A stretch of DNA of 64,000 bases from Rhynchopus sp. YZ270_cl-10 (lineage: Eukaryota; Euglenozoa; Diplonemea; Diplonemida; Diplonemidae). Both the position numbers and the translations under genes were made by a program. Shown one piece after another: positions 24,612 to 35,596 of this stretch. The first letter of the stretch is position 1. Each line of letters opens with the position of its first letter. The DNA is taken from the NCBI GenBank assembly GCA_964035575.1, contig OZ037885.1, forward strand, positions 1,054,001-1,118,000, in the 5' to 3' direction. The notes beneath the pieces were generated by a model. The model made no database searches. It saw nothing but the letters and a program-made list of their open reading frames with translations, and was not told the origin of the DNA.

Positions 24612-25727
24612 ATGGACATCACAGGACACTTCGAGTCTGCAAGCTGTGTGATAGAAGTGGACGGGAGCGCCACCCTTGCACAGGTGAAGGGGAAGCTTCT
24701 TGCGGAGCTTGGTATGCCACGTGCTCGGCATGTTGGTGTGCGGATGAGAGGCGGTGGCGACATCGGCGACGACGACTTGCGTATTTGTGACACGGAGATG
24801 GATGAGGGATGTGCCATTGAGCTGTACCGCACTGGTGCCAACATCACTCCTGGGTTGATACAGCGTGGTTGCACCCAAGTTTGTGATCAACCCAAAGACG
24901 TACCCTCGTTTACACTCTCACCGTGTGATAGGTATCTTGCAGTGATGGGGAGTTCGGGAGGTGTGCTCGTCATTCACACAGAAACACATGAGAGACTGTG
25001 CAGCTTCCCTGCACAGTACAGTTGTTTCCCAGCATTCTCACCTTGCAGTGAGTGGGTGTCATGCGTCAACAAGGAAACGCAGTGTGCTGAAGTTTATGAC
25101 GTGAAGACAGGTGCATTGAAGCACTCCTTTGGAGATGAAGGTGATGAGAGGAAGACCACGGCATGGTCACCCTGTGGAACAAAGCTGTTGTCGTGGTGCA
25201 AGGGCAAGGGCTTGCAGGTGTGGGACATTGCAACAGGCGTTGTTGTGCATGAATGGGGCAACATTGAAGAGAGCGACTGCGTCATGGTTGTGACAGGCGA
25301 CAAGGTGGCGACGTGTGGGGAGGACAACGACCTACTCACTGTCTGGGACTACACAACAGGGGTGGAGGTGCTTGTTCTTTCATGCCCTGATAGAGTTTTT
25401 TATGTGGCACTGTCACCAAACCAGCGTTTCATTGCAGCGTTTTGCGACTCTTGTGTGCGTGTCTGGAACATTGAAACAGGTGAACGTGTATTTGAAGACG
25501 TCTCAGAAAACAGCTGGGCTGACATCGCTATGTCCGACGACATTGTTGCTGCCTACTCCTACGAGGCATTGAGCGTGTGGTCCACCTCAACGGGGAAACA
25601 ACTGTGGCACCGTGAATGTAAACGGGACAGGGATTCTTACGGTCTTGCCATCAGCAGCTGTGGTGGTGTACTGATGCGCAGCAGGGATGAAGGTATTGAG
25701 ATTGTTGACATCTCACACCTGTCTTGA
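24612..25727 (+). CDS. Gene C, unit 4
   Basis: 371 aa, protein identical to units 1-3. Confidence 0.8.
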   Translation: MDITGHFESASCVIEVDGSATLAQVKGKLLAELGMPRARHVGVRMRGGGDIGDDDLRICDTEMDEGCAIELYRTGANITPGLIQRGCTQVCDQPKDVPSFTLSPCDRYLAVMGSSGGVLVIHTETHERLCSFPAQYSCFPAFSPCSEWVSCVNKETQCAEVYDVKTGALKHSFGDEGDERKTTAWSPCGTKLLSWCKGKGLQVWDIATGVVVHEWGNIEESDCVMVVTGDKVATCGEDNDLLTVWDYTTGVEVLVLSCPDRVFYVALSPNQRFIAAFCDSCVRVWNIETGERVFEDVSENSWADIAMSDDIVAAYSYEALSVWSTSTGKQLWHRECKRDRDSYGLAISSCGGVLMRSRDEGIEIVDISHLS

Positions 25728-26026
25728 ACCCACTTCCGCAAATGAAAATATGCCATCCAATTTTGCTTCCCTTTCCTGCAGCTTGCCTTGGGTAACTCCG
25801 CGCGGGAAGATAGTAAAGACAGAATGATGTCTCAAATGGAGACCACACCGTTCCGCCGCACAACTTGGGAGTACCTCTAACCTATCTCTCTTGTTTTTGC
25901 AAATGACTCCTTGTGAGAACGATGTGTGCAATACGTTTATTTTTTCTGCAAGACTTCTTTTCTCTCTCCCTCCTCCCTCCTCCCTCTCCACCCTCCTACC
26001 AGATTACACATCCCACCCCCCTTAGC

Positions 26027-26399
26027 ATGCTTCACATAGACGAAGGTGTTCCTACAACTCTTGGCGAGGCTGATGCACAGCTCACCGCCACTATTCGGAA
26101 GGAGCTTGACCGGCAGCGTGAGAAGGACGCGGCGTACAGCGCACTTGTCGCACAACAGCGCCTTGAGCTGAACAGCGTTCTGAAGCAGGTTGGGAAGGCT
26201 ACTTTGGAGGATAGACAGCGTGGTGTGAAGGACACGCTGAACGCGACACAACGGGAGAAGGTGAGCGCTGTGGTGTACAACCTTGACAGCACGACAGCGA
26301 CCTCCGCCACACGCGAGCACATCTACGACGACAGCGAAGGCTCCACCCGCCACCTCGGGTTGATCGGCCCAGAGCACCCCGACTTCAAACACTGCACAT

Positions 26400-26416
<17 letters not shown>
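26027..26416 (+). CDS. Truncated gene D, junction unit 4/5
   Basis: 129 aa, identical to the other junction copies. Confidence 0.6.
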
Positions 26417-27152
<736 letters not shown>

Positions 27153-27952
27153 GTGTTTTCCTCTGGAAGAGGTTCTACTGTTGCGGGGGAGTTGGTCCTC
27201 CCACAGCCCATCCCCCATCCCCAGGCCCCTCTCCTTTCTTATGTTACCATCCTATCCTGAAGTGCGCTGTTCTCTCTGTGCACCCACTTTCCCTAGATAT
27301 TCTTTTTGCTCTTTGTGCCCCACTCTTTTGTACGTCTCAAATGATTGATGCCCCACCTCCTCTTTTTCATCTGTGAGCACCCTACCCCTCATGTTGTACT
27401 TCCCATACAATTTCAAACCCCCTCATTTGGCTGCAGACACCCCTAACGAGGACACGCAGTGTGCTGAAGTTCATGACGTGAAGACAGGTACATTGGAGCA
27501 CTCCTTTGGAGATGAAGGTCGTGAGAGGTGGCGTACGGCAGGGTAACTGGAGGACCTCGGTAAGTCTGGCCTCACAGTTTCTCTCATGTCGCGAGAAGAC
27601 CCTCGAAAACTGAGAGGTCAAGACAGCTGCAGCGGCAGAACGGTGAAGCGTTTGCACTGTTAACTCCTTCTTTTGTTCATTCATTTGTGTTGGTGATGAG
27701 AAGAGCGTTTGGCCCTGTGGTTTTAAAATTGGTTTCGGATTTGTTTTTCACTCTTCCGGAGTGAACATTTGCTGTGCATGTGCCACCTGACAGCAACGTG
27801 GCCAACATCAGTCGATGGTTACCCCTTTTTGCAAATACAATAAAGATTCTCAAACCCCTGTTTTTCTATTTGACCAGAACCACACTGGGCAGCATGTGCC
27901 TCTTTGGTCAACACATCACACAGCACGCACCACTTACAGAGTGATCAACACC

Positions 27953-29065
27953 ATGATGTTCGTTTCAGCCGCGGTCGCCGCTTGCCTCAGTAGTATTGTG
28001 CAGGTATGTTTGGGCTCGTTCCACAGGCATCGTGTATCTCTTGTTTTGTGGAAACCGTTCCTTGATGGTTGGAGGTTTGCACACAGCACCTACTCCTTGC
28101 CTCCTGCAATAACCCTTCTTGTTGTTGTGTGCTTCAGGGATGAAGTCAAAGCCTCACAACATCGCCACCACACACACCACACACAGGTACCCATCGCACC
28201 GCAAATCGAATGCTATAATATTTCCGTCCAGGATGGCACCGCGTGTGCTTCAGGAACACGGCAGCTGGAGTCGGACGAAGTCGCACAGTGCATGACTATT
28301 ATTTGCCCTCAGATAGATGTTTGGTCTATAGTAGGCTACGCTGTTCCGGGCTCGGCGGTAGTTGGTGAGGGATACATTGCAGGCTGTGGAACAAACACAT
28401 ATTCCGGAGTTCCTGGTCAAACGCTTTGTGTTTCAGGCACACCAAAGCCCACACCAGCACCAGGACCAACACCAAAGCCCACACCAACACCAAAGGTCTG
28501 CTCTCGTATCTACATCAATGGTTCTTCTGCCGCCACGTGCGATGCAGGGTGGGAGGCGAGTTCAGAAGACGTGCATTCGTGCCTCCGCACTATTTGTCGT
28601 ATGATGGAGCCTTGGTCCAAAGCAAAGTACGCAGATCCCGACATGATGGTGGTTGGCAATGGATACGATGCAACCTGTGGACCACTGCCTAAGGATGGTG
28701 GTCTTGGGGATTCGATTTGTGTTTCATCCGTGCCTATACCACCACCAACACCAACACCACTACCCACACCAACACCAAAGGTCTGCTCTCGTATCTACGT
28801 CAATTCTTCTTCTGCCGCCACGTGCAATGCAGGGTGGGAGGCGAGTTCAGAAGATGTGCATTCGTGCATGGACACTATTTGTAATATGATGGATGTTTGG
28901 GCGAAAGCAAAGTACGCAGATCCCGACATGATGGTGGTTGGTACAGGATACGACGCAACCTGTGGACCACTGCCTAAGAGTGGTGATGTTGGGGATTCGA
29001 TTTGTGTTGCATCCCCCATGCACGCAGCGAAGCCAGACACGCCTCTGGTCCGATTCCAGGGTTAA
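27953..29065 (+). CDS. Gene B, unit 5
   Basis: Exons 27953-28003 and 28187-29065; protein identical to unit 2. Confidence 0.7.
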   Translation: MMFVSAAVAACLSSIVQVCLGSFHRHRVSLVLWKPFLDGWRFAHSTYSLPPAITLLVVVCFRDEVKASQHRHHTHHTQVPIAPQIECYNISVQDGTACASGTRQLESDEVAQCMTIICPQIDVWSIVGYAVPGSAVVGEGYIAGCGTNTYSGVPGQTLCVSGTPKPTPAPGPTPKPTPTPKVCSRIYINGSSAATCDAGWEASSEDVHSCLRTICRMMEPWSKAKYADPDMMVVGNGYDATCGPLPKDGGLGDSICVSSVPIPPPTPTPLPTPTPKVCSRIYVNSSSAATCNAGWEASSEDVHSCMDTICNMMDVWAKAKYADPDMMVVGTGYDATCGPLPKSGDVGDSICVASPMHAAKPDTPLVRFQG

Positions 29066-29101
29066 GCCCACCGTGACCAAAGAGAGGAAAATGATGTCAC
29101 G

Positions 29102-29140
<39 letters not shown>

Positions 29141-30144
29141 AAATGTAGTGGAGCGCATCCTTGGGTATCTGACGTGAAGAGAACGGTAGCAAGACAAAGA
29201 GAGAACTCATCATCAACAAGTGTTACGTTGCGTTTTAACGTATCCAATATTGCACAGCAATGCTTGCCGTGTTCGTACACGCACAATATTTTTATCACGG
29301 TGGTGTTCATGATTGCGTGCAGACAGTCGTCTGCAGCAAGAGGTTCGTACCTTAACAACAGAACAAGTGACGAACGCGCTTTTTATTTTATAGTGTTCAT
29401 TTATTTTCATATTTTTTCGCTCAATCAGAACGTTTTAGCACTGGTGGTGCGATGAAGAAAAAAGATTATTCTGGTCAGGGATTTGGCGTGTGAGGGTTAC
29501 TTTTTTGTAACCTGATTAGCAAAAATCGAAGAGAAAACAAGGGGGAGATCTCCTCCGAAGTTTCGTGTTTGCAGTTTCAACTTTCATTTGTTCGATACGC
29601 AACAACTGCACTCGGGACAGATAGGTGGAAGCAGCATGAGCCTGCAGCCCAGAGGTCTGCTTGTTGCCAACTTCACTTTGTTTTGCGAAGAGTCGTTCGC
29701 CGACTGTTGTTTGTTATTTTTTTAGCGTTCCGTTTTTGTTTGATTCAGTTGTGGCCAACGTCAGTCGATGTTTACCCCTTTTTGCAAATACAATAAACAT
29801 ACGGACCGCCCGAAATATATTTCGGGCGAATTCAGGCGGATTTTTCGGGCGCGGGTCCCGAGCGCCCGAAATGTGCCCGAAATATATTTCAGGCGTTTAT
29901 AAGGGAATTTATACGTAATTCGGGCGAATTCGGGCACACAACCAGTTCACTGGAGCATCTTATGTGTGCTGGGAAGCATGCCACCAGTGTAAAAATCTTA
30001 CGCTTTATTTGAAAGATTGGCAACAAAATTTGTTCACAGAACCTGGACAACATGTCTCATTTCCTTCACAAACGCCACCCCACCCCTCTTCTTCCTGCCC
30101 TCCCCACACCTGTCCACAGAACAGAGTTACCCCCTCCCCTGAAC

Positions 30145-31260
30145 ATGGACATCACAGGACACTTCGAGTCTGCAAGCTGTGTGATAGAAGTGGACGGGAG
30201 CGCCACCCTTGCACAGGTGAAGGGGAAGCTTCTTGCGGAGCTTGGTATGCCACGTGCTCGGCATGTTGGTGTGCGGATGAGAGGCGGTGGCGACATCGGC
30301 GACGACGACTTGCGTATTTGTGACACGGAGATGGATGAGGGATGTGCCATTGAGCTGTACCGCACTGGTGCCAACATCACTCCTGGGTTGATACAGCGTG
30401 GTTGCACCCAAGTTTGTGATCAACCCAAAGACGTACCCTCGTTTACACTCTCACCGTGTGATAGGTATCTTGCAGTGATGGGGAGTTCGGGAGGTGTGCT
30501 CGTCATTCACACAGAAACACATGAGAGACTGTGCAGCTTCCCTGCACAGTACAGTTGTTTCCCAGCATTCTCACCTTGCAGTGAGTGGGTGTCATGCGTC
30601 AACAAGGAAACGCAGTGTGCTGAAGTTTATGACGTGAAGACAGGTGCATTGAAGCACTCCTTTGGAGATGAAGGTGATGAGAGGAAGACCACGGCATGGT
30701 CACCCTGTGGAACAAAGCTGTTGTCGTGGTGCAAGGGCAAGGGCTTGCAGGTGTGGGACATTGCAACAGGCGTTGTTGTGCATGAATGGGGCAACATTGA
30801 AGAGAGCGACTGCGTCATGGTTGTGACAGGCGACAAGGTGGCGACGTGTGGGGAGGACAACGACCTACTCACTGTCTGGGACTACACAACAGGGGTGGAG
30901 GTGCTTGTTCTTTCATGCCCTGATAGAGTTTTTTATGTGGCACTGTCACCAAACCAGCGTTTCATTGCAGCGTTTTGCGACTCTTGTGTGCGTGTCTGGA
31001 ACATTGAAACAGGTGAACGTGTATTTGAAGACGTCTCAGAAAACAGCTGGGCTGACATCGCTATGTCCAACGACATTGTTGCTGCCTACTCCTACGAGGC
31101 ATTGAGCGTGTGGTCCACCTCAACGGGGAAACAACTGTGGCACCGTGAATGTAAACGGGACAGGGATTCTTACGGTCTTGCCATCAGCAGCTGTGGTGGT
31201 GTACTGATGCGCAGCAGGGATGAGGGTATTGAGATTGTTGACATCTCGCACCTGTCTTGA
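30145..31260 (+). CDS. Gene C, unit 5, one substitution
   Basis: 371 aa. Differs from the other four copies by Asp to Asn (IAMSNDIV for IAMSDDIV). From here rightward unit 5 departs from the homogenised consensus: scattered changes in the 3' UTR and an extra stretch near 31391-31410. Confidence 0.8.
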   Translation: MDITGHFESASCVIEVDGSATLAQVKGKLLAELGMPRARHVGVRMRGGGDIGDDDLRICDTEMDEGCAIELYRTGANITPGLIQRGCTQVCDQPKDVPSFTLSPCDRYLAVMGSSGGVLVIHTETHERLCSFPAQYSCFPAFSPCSEWVSCVNKETQCAEVYDVKTGALKHSFGDEGDERKTTAWSPCGTKLLSWCKGKGLQVWDIATGVVVHEWGNIEESDCVMVVTGDKVATCGEDNDLLTVWDYTTGVEVLVLSCPDRVFYVALSPNQRFIAAFCDSCVRVWNIETGERVFEDVSENSWADIAMSNDIVAAYSYEALSVWSTSTGKQLWHRECKRDRDSYGLAISSCGGVLMRSRDEGIEIVDISHLS

Positions 31261-31586
31261 ACCCACTTCCACAACTGAAAATATGCCACCCAATTTTGCT
31301 TCCCTTTCCTGCAGCTTGCCTTGGGTAACTCCGCGCGGGAAGATAGTAAAGACATAATGATGCCTCGAATGGAGACCACACCGTTCCGCCGTGGCTTTTG
31401 CACACACGAAGCACAACTTGGGAGTGCCTCTAACCTATCTCTCTTGTTTCTGCAAATGACTCCATGAGAGAACGATGTGCGCAATACGTATACTTTTTTC
31501 TCTCTACAAAACTTCTTCTTTTCTCTCCCTTCTCCTTCCCCCTCTCCACCCCTCCTACCAGATTTACACATCCCAACCCCTTTAGC

Positions 31587-32366
31587 ATGCTTCACATAGA
31601 CGAAGGTGTTCCTACAACTCTTGGCGAGGCTGATGCACAGCTCACCGCCACTATTCGGAAGGAGCTTGACCGGCAGCGTGAGAAGGACGCGGCGTACAGC
31701 GCACTTGTCGCACAACAGCGTCTTGAGCTGAACAGCGTTCTGAAGCAGGTTGGGAAGGCTACTTTGGAGGATAGACAGCGCGGTGTGAAGGACACGCTGA
31801 ACGCGACACAACGGGAGAAGGTGAGCGCTGTGGTGTACAACCTTGACAGCACGACAGCGACCTCCGCCACACGCGAGCACATCTACGACGACAGCGAAGG
31901 CTCCACCCGCCACCTCGGGTTGATCGGCCCAGAGCACCCCGACTTCAAACACTGCACATCCTACGCAGCACCGAGCGAAGCCTCACACCCGGTACAAGAC
32001 GTCCTCCAGAAGGAGATGTTCGACGTCCTGCAACGTCTTGCGTCATTGGAAGACGAGAACAAGCTGCGTAGGCTCGAGGTAAACCTTCTCCGAAGGATCC
32101 TCATCGACAGTGGCGTAGAGCTCTCGGATATGCACCGGCATGTGTTGGAGATCGTGGCAGGCACCTCCCGCTGCGAGCCCCCACTCCCTTCTTTCAGCAT
32201 GCGTCCAACAGGCCAGCACCTCTGCACAGAGCGTGCGGAGGAGGTGCGTGAAGCGACTGCGTCAGCGATAGACAAGCTCACGCAGGATTCACTGGCAAAC
32301 TTTGTGAAAGCAGCGTACGCGGAGCCTGCAATACTCTCGCAGAACGATGGGTTTTTGCGGATTTGA
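31587..32366 (+). CDS. Gene D, only full-length copy
   Basis: The protein is 259 aa. A pyrimidine-rich tract and CTACCAG lie shortly upstream, as for the truncated copies. Highly charged and helical: an N-terminal segment RKELDRQREKDAAYSALVAQ and a central coiled-coil-like segment (VLQKEMFDVLQRLASLEDEN, then KLRRLEVNLLRRIL). There is no signal peptide, membrane segment or recognised domain. Residues 1-124 are shared with the four truncated copies; the rest is unique. Likely a cytosolic structural or adaptor protein, function unknown. Confidence 0.7.
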   Translation: MLHIDEGVPTTLGEADAQLTATIRKELDRQREKDAAYSALVAQQRLELNSVLKQVGKATLEDRQRGVKDTLNATQREKVSAVVYNLDSTTATSATREHIYDDSEGSTRHLGLIGPEHPDFKHCTSYAAPSEASHPVQDVLQKEMFDVLQRLASLEDENKLRRLEVNLLRRILIDSGVELSDMHRHVLEIVAGTSRCEPPLPSFSMRPTGQHLCTERAEEVREATASAIDKLTQDSLANFVKAAYAEPAILSQNDGFLRI

Positions 32367-32816
32367 GGGGGAAAAAAAAATCAAATAAAATGAAGAGGCA
32401 GTGGTACGCTCTGCACTGATACAATTTTTCAAAATGTCTCAACACTCTAGCCTTTTCAAAGAAGGTGCCAATTTGGAGGGTAAATAACCCCCGCTTTTTT
32501 GCCCAACATTTTATAACCTAACATTTAACTGCTTTTTTTTTCATTATTTTTACAACGAAACCCAAATCTGTCTATCTCATTTACCTTTGTCTTGGGTAGC
32601 TACGATTGGTGGACACAGGGAGGGGAGGGGAAGGGGTTTTTCTTTACTTCAACCGTCGTTTTGAGGGATGCCATTTACACAATTTGCGCCCAGCCTCCGA
32701 AAAAAGAAACGCGATGAACTCCCCTTGCTTTTAATTTATTCACTCTTATCACCTCCTCTCACCCCCTCAACAAAAACCCATTCAGAAAAATCGCTGTAAG
32801 CAGTACCACGTTTGCA
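32367..32816. other. Intergenic, nothing recognised
   Basis: AT-rich with homopolymer runs; pyrimidine-rich toward 32760 and an AG at about 32785, a plausible acceptor for the next gene. Confidence 0.5.
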
Positions 32817-34634
32817 ATGATGTCTGACCAGGTGGACGGCGAAGACCCGATTGACGCCTTTCAACGTTGCGTGGAGGCAGCACTCTGTGGAGACGATGAT
32901 GCTATCATGCGGGACACACACATCACATCCACCGCTTCAGTGCTTCTTACCGCTGCACGATCCGCCTCTCTTCGCGAGGTTTACCTTGCCACTATGGAAC
33001 GTGTTTCACATGCTGATGTCATTGCCTCCCCGCAAAATGTCTATCTTCTTCTCAACACCATCACCCAGGCTGCAACCGAGCTGCCTATAGACACGCCAAG
33101 GCTAGCTTCGGTGTTGTTGTCTTTGGCGAAGGATGTGCCAGCATTGATTTTACGTGCGTTTCTATGCAAAGATGGATCGCCAGTTATGCAGTCCGTCGAT
33201 ATGATGAAAACCACTGAAGAATCTGAGGAAGAAAGAGCAGAAGAATGCGGGGACAATGTTCGTGAAGCCTCCTGGGGTCTGCTCCTCCCTTCCCTCTCCG
33301 GGTTGGTATGCCGTATAGTAGAAATGGCGGACCATGATTCAAATTCTTCTTCTCCTATTCTCAAAATTTCACCACAAACTGCATTGTCTGTTGCATTCGA
33401 GCTTTTTCTTCGGATTCTTGAAGTAGGTTCGGGGGTGTATAGTGAGACGGTAGATGTAGTGGAATTTAAAGGAATTTTTGGATGGTTTCCGGAGCAGTTA
33501 AGAAACCAGGTGGTGACGTTGTTTGAGATATTTTGCAGGCGGTTTGATGTCAACGTTGTGCTACAGAACTATGGACAGCTGAAGAAGGTGCGGGAACTGA
33601 CCGCACGCGGGGAAGGAGGAGACTATGACAGCTCAAATGACTCTGATGACGATGATATTGACAACACTGCTGCAGAGGCGCTCTTCAATCTCATACAGCC
33701 TCCATTATTACAGCACTCCCACCCAGGACTGCTTCTCTTCACCGAAGCCTCCCTCACCACACAAACCTCCCCTCTAAGCAGCGCATACATCCTCCAAAAA
33801 GCAATTCCCTACGTAATAACGACCCTCTCCTCCACGTCCTCAGTGTTGGTCGCCTGTGCACTCCGTTTTGTAGAGTTTTATGTGAATAAAATACCAAATT
33901 TTTCGCTTAGTTTAGAGGAAAATGAATGCACTGTGGAGGAGACGACACGGAAGCAGGATATGGGGGGTGAAGAAGGGAAGAGTGTGTTGGAGGAGGTGGA
34001 GGTGTCTGGGTTTAAGGAGCGCTTTGCGGATGTGTTTGCACTGTTGAAAGGTGTGTCTCAGGTGATGGTGCAGAACCCTTTGCAGAAACTACGTACCTCG
34101 GGGCTTCGTATCCTTCAAGGACTTCTGCGGCTGCTGAAGGAGCGGACACGGTTTAAGATGTACCTAGCGTTGATTAGATCATGCCCCTTTCAATCCGTTG
34201 CGTCTCTGGTTATTACAATGTTGAAGGACGAAATGCGAGAGGAATATGCCATTGTAAACGACTCAAGCCAAGCCGTGGAGATCAAGAGGCAGAGTGCCTT
34301 CCTGCAGAAGGATGTCGTCGTGTTTTTTACGAGGTATTTGGGGGATTGTTTGGCGTCGTTGCGGACGTCTTCGGAGGCTGTAGCGGGGGTGCTGTCGCTG
34401 CTGCTCTTTGTGATGCTGAAGGAACGGCAGCACCGCTGGCTCGCCCTCGGGGGCAACGAGGTGCAGGCCCTCAAAACCGTTCTCAGCAGCCATGCGACTG
34501 TCCTCGAGGACCCGAGTGCAGCGCTCCCCTTCGAGGCAATGCAGATGCAGACCCCAACAACCGTCCAGTGCGGCCCCATGTTATGTTTCAGCATTGATCG
34601 CCTACGCGAAGTGCTTGATGCATATCAAGTGTGA
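32817..34634 (+). CDS. Probable YAP-binding/ALF4/Glomulin family protein
   Basis: 605 aa, all-helical, without signal peptide or membrane segments. Regularly spaced hydrophobic helices suggest ARM/HEAT-type repeats. The C-terminal third carries LRTSGLRILQGLLRLLKE and then RFKMYLALIRSCPFQSVASL, followed by VITMLKDEMREE. This recalls the conserved block of the YAP-binding/ALF4/Glomulin family (Glomulin binds the cullin-RING RBX1; yeast Ybp1/2 act in stress signalling and kinetochores). An acidic loop (SSNDSDDDDIDN) splits the middle. The start is one of two adjacent ATGs (32817, 32820). The family call rests on remembered pattern; another ARM-repeat protein is possible. Confidence 0.5.
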   Translation: MMSDQVDGEDPIDAFQRCVEAALCGDDDAIMRDTHITSTASVLLTAARSASLREVYLATMERVSHADVIASPQNVYLLLNTITQAATELPIDTPRLASVLLSLAKDVPALILRAFLCKDGSPVMQSVDMMKTTEESEEERAEECGDNVREASWGLLLPSLSGLVCRIVEMADHDSNSSSPILKISPQTALSVAFELFLRILEVGSGVYSETVDVVEFKGIFGWFPEQLRNQVVTLFEIFCRRFDVNVVLQNYGQLKKVRELTARGEGGDYDSSNDSDDDDIDNTAAEALFNLIQPPLLQHSHPGLLLFTEASLTTQTSPLSSAYILQKAIPYVITTLSSTSSVLVACALRFVEFYVNKIPNFSLSLEENECTVEETTRKQDMGGEEGKSVLEEVEVSGFKERFADVFALLKGVSQVMVQNPLQKLRTSGLRILQGLLRLLKERTRFKMYLALIRSCPFQSVASLVITMLKDEMREEYAIVNDSSQAVEIKRQSAFLQKDVVVFFTRYLGDCLASLRTSSEAVAGVLSLLLFVMLKERQHRWLALGGNEVQALKTVLSSHATVLEDPSAALPFEAMQMQTPTTVQCGPMLCFSIDRLREVLDAYQV

Positions 34635-34708
34635 AGGGGTACAGGAGAAAAGGGGAAGCCAGAGGGAGAGGGAGAGAGTAAAATTACAGTAGGATAAGAA
34701 ACTTGGCG

Positions 34709-34778
34709 AATAATATTGGCGGATTTTTTTGGGGTTTTCTTGCAATTTTGGCGAATTTTTTGGTTCGCCAATATTATT
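34709..34778. repeat. 70-bp MITE-like palindromic element, copy 1
   Basis: The ends are inverted copies of AATAATATTGGCG. The interior is GGATTTTTTTGGGGTTTTC then TTGCAATTTTGGCG. A closely similar copy lies in intron 1 of NIP7 (41768-41832). It sits in the 3' flank of the preceding gene. Confidence 0.65.
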
Positions 34779-35041
34779 TGTCCTGTATAGAAGAAAAAAA
34801 AGGCCTGAGAATAATAACGGGGGTGTGAAAAAAAATATTCTCAAAAAACAAAGAAATGACCCCCCATTTTCCCATCTTTTAGTCAACCTAAATTCTCCCT
34901 TTGAAGGGTAGCATTTCCTCAAAATTTGCGACCCCTCAAAAAACATATCATGATCGATTATCTCCTCCCTCAACACAAAAAAAAAAAAAACCAGCCAAAA
35001 AAAAAAAAAAACTTCCCTCCCCTCACCACTCACTCAAAAAA

Positions 35042-35596
35042 ATGTCTGTCGCTGTGCTTGCATTCCATGCCTTCTGGATTCCCTTTTGCGAGCTTGTCGA
35101 GGTTTCCGCTGGGTGGTGGTTTCATTACACATATGACGACCGCCTGAGCCTCACCAACGGTGTCATGGTGGCAAACCTGGTGTGGCTGATTGCTGCCTCG
35201 TTGTACCTTGTGTTGAAGCGTGTGGCTGCGGTGTTTGCGTACTGGAAGACGCCGGAGGAGGATGTGACGACTTACTTCAGCATCGTGAGGAGATTTAGCA
35301 AATCTAAGGCCGTCTTGCAACAGGAGGACAAAGACAGGGAAGAGGCCACCAGGGCCATGTTGAACCTGAAGCTCATCTGGGTTGCGCCTCAATGGATCAG
35401 CTGGGTGCTTTCAACAGCAAACGTCGTGATCATCGGTATTGCGCACCTCGAAGAAGGTATCACAGCAGCCTCCGCAACGTCGCAGGTCCCGTCCTGGTAC
35501 ATCATGTGCTGGTCGATCTGGGCCGCCTGGAAGCTCAGCCGTGCCAAATTCACGGAAAAAGAAGACCAGCGTACCCCTCTCTCGCCAACGGAGTGA
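35042..35596 (+). CDS. Small multi-pass membrane protein, unknown
   Basis: 184 aa. Hydrophobic stretches at about residues 2-26 (AVLAFHAFWIPFCELVEVSA), 38-62 (LTNGVMVANLVWLIAASLYL), 110-135 (LIWVAPQWISWVLSTANVVI) and 145-165 (WYIMCWSIWAAWK) suggest four membrane helices. A charged loop (SKAVLQQEDKDREEATRAM) separates pairs one and two. The length and paired-helix layout could fit a small transporter or ER membrane protein, but I recognise no family. An A-rich, pyrimidine-flanked leader precedes the ATG. Confidence 0.65.
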   Translation: MSVAVLAFHAFWIPFCELVEVSAGWWFHYTYDDRLSLTNGVMVANLVWLIAASLYLVLKRVAAVFAYWKTPEEDVTTYFSIVRRFSKSKAVLQQEDKDREEATRAMLNLKLIWVAPQWISWVLSTANVVIIGIAHLEEGITAASATSQVPSWYIMCWSIWAAWKLSRAKFTEKEDQRTPLSPTE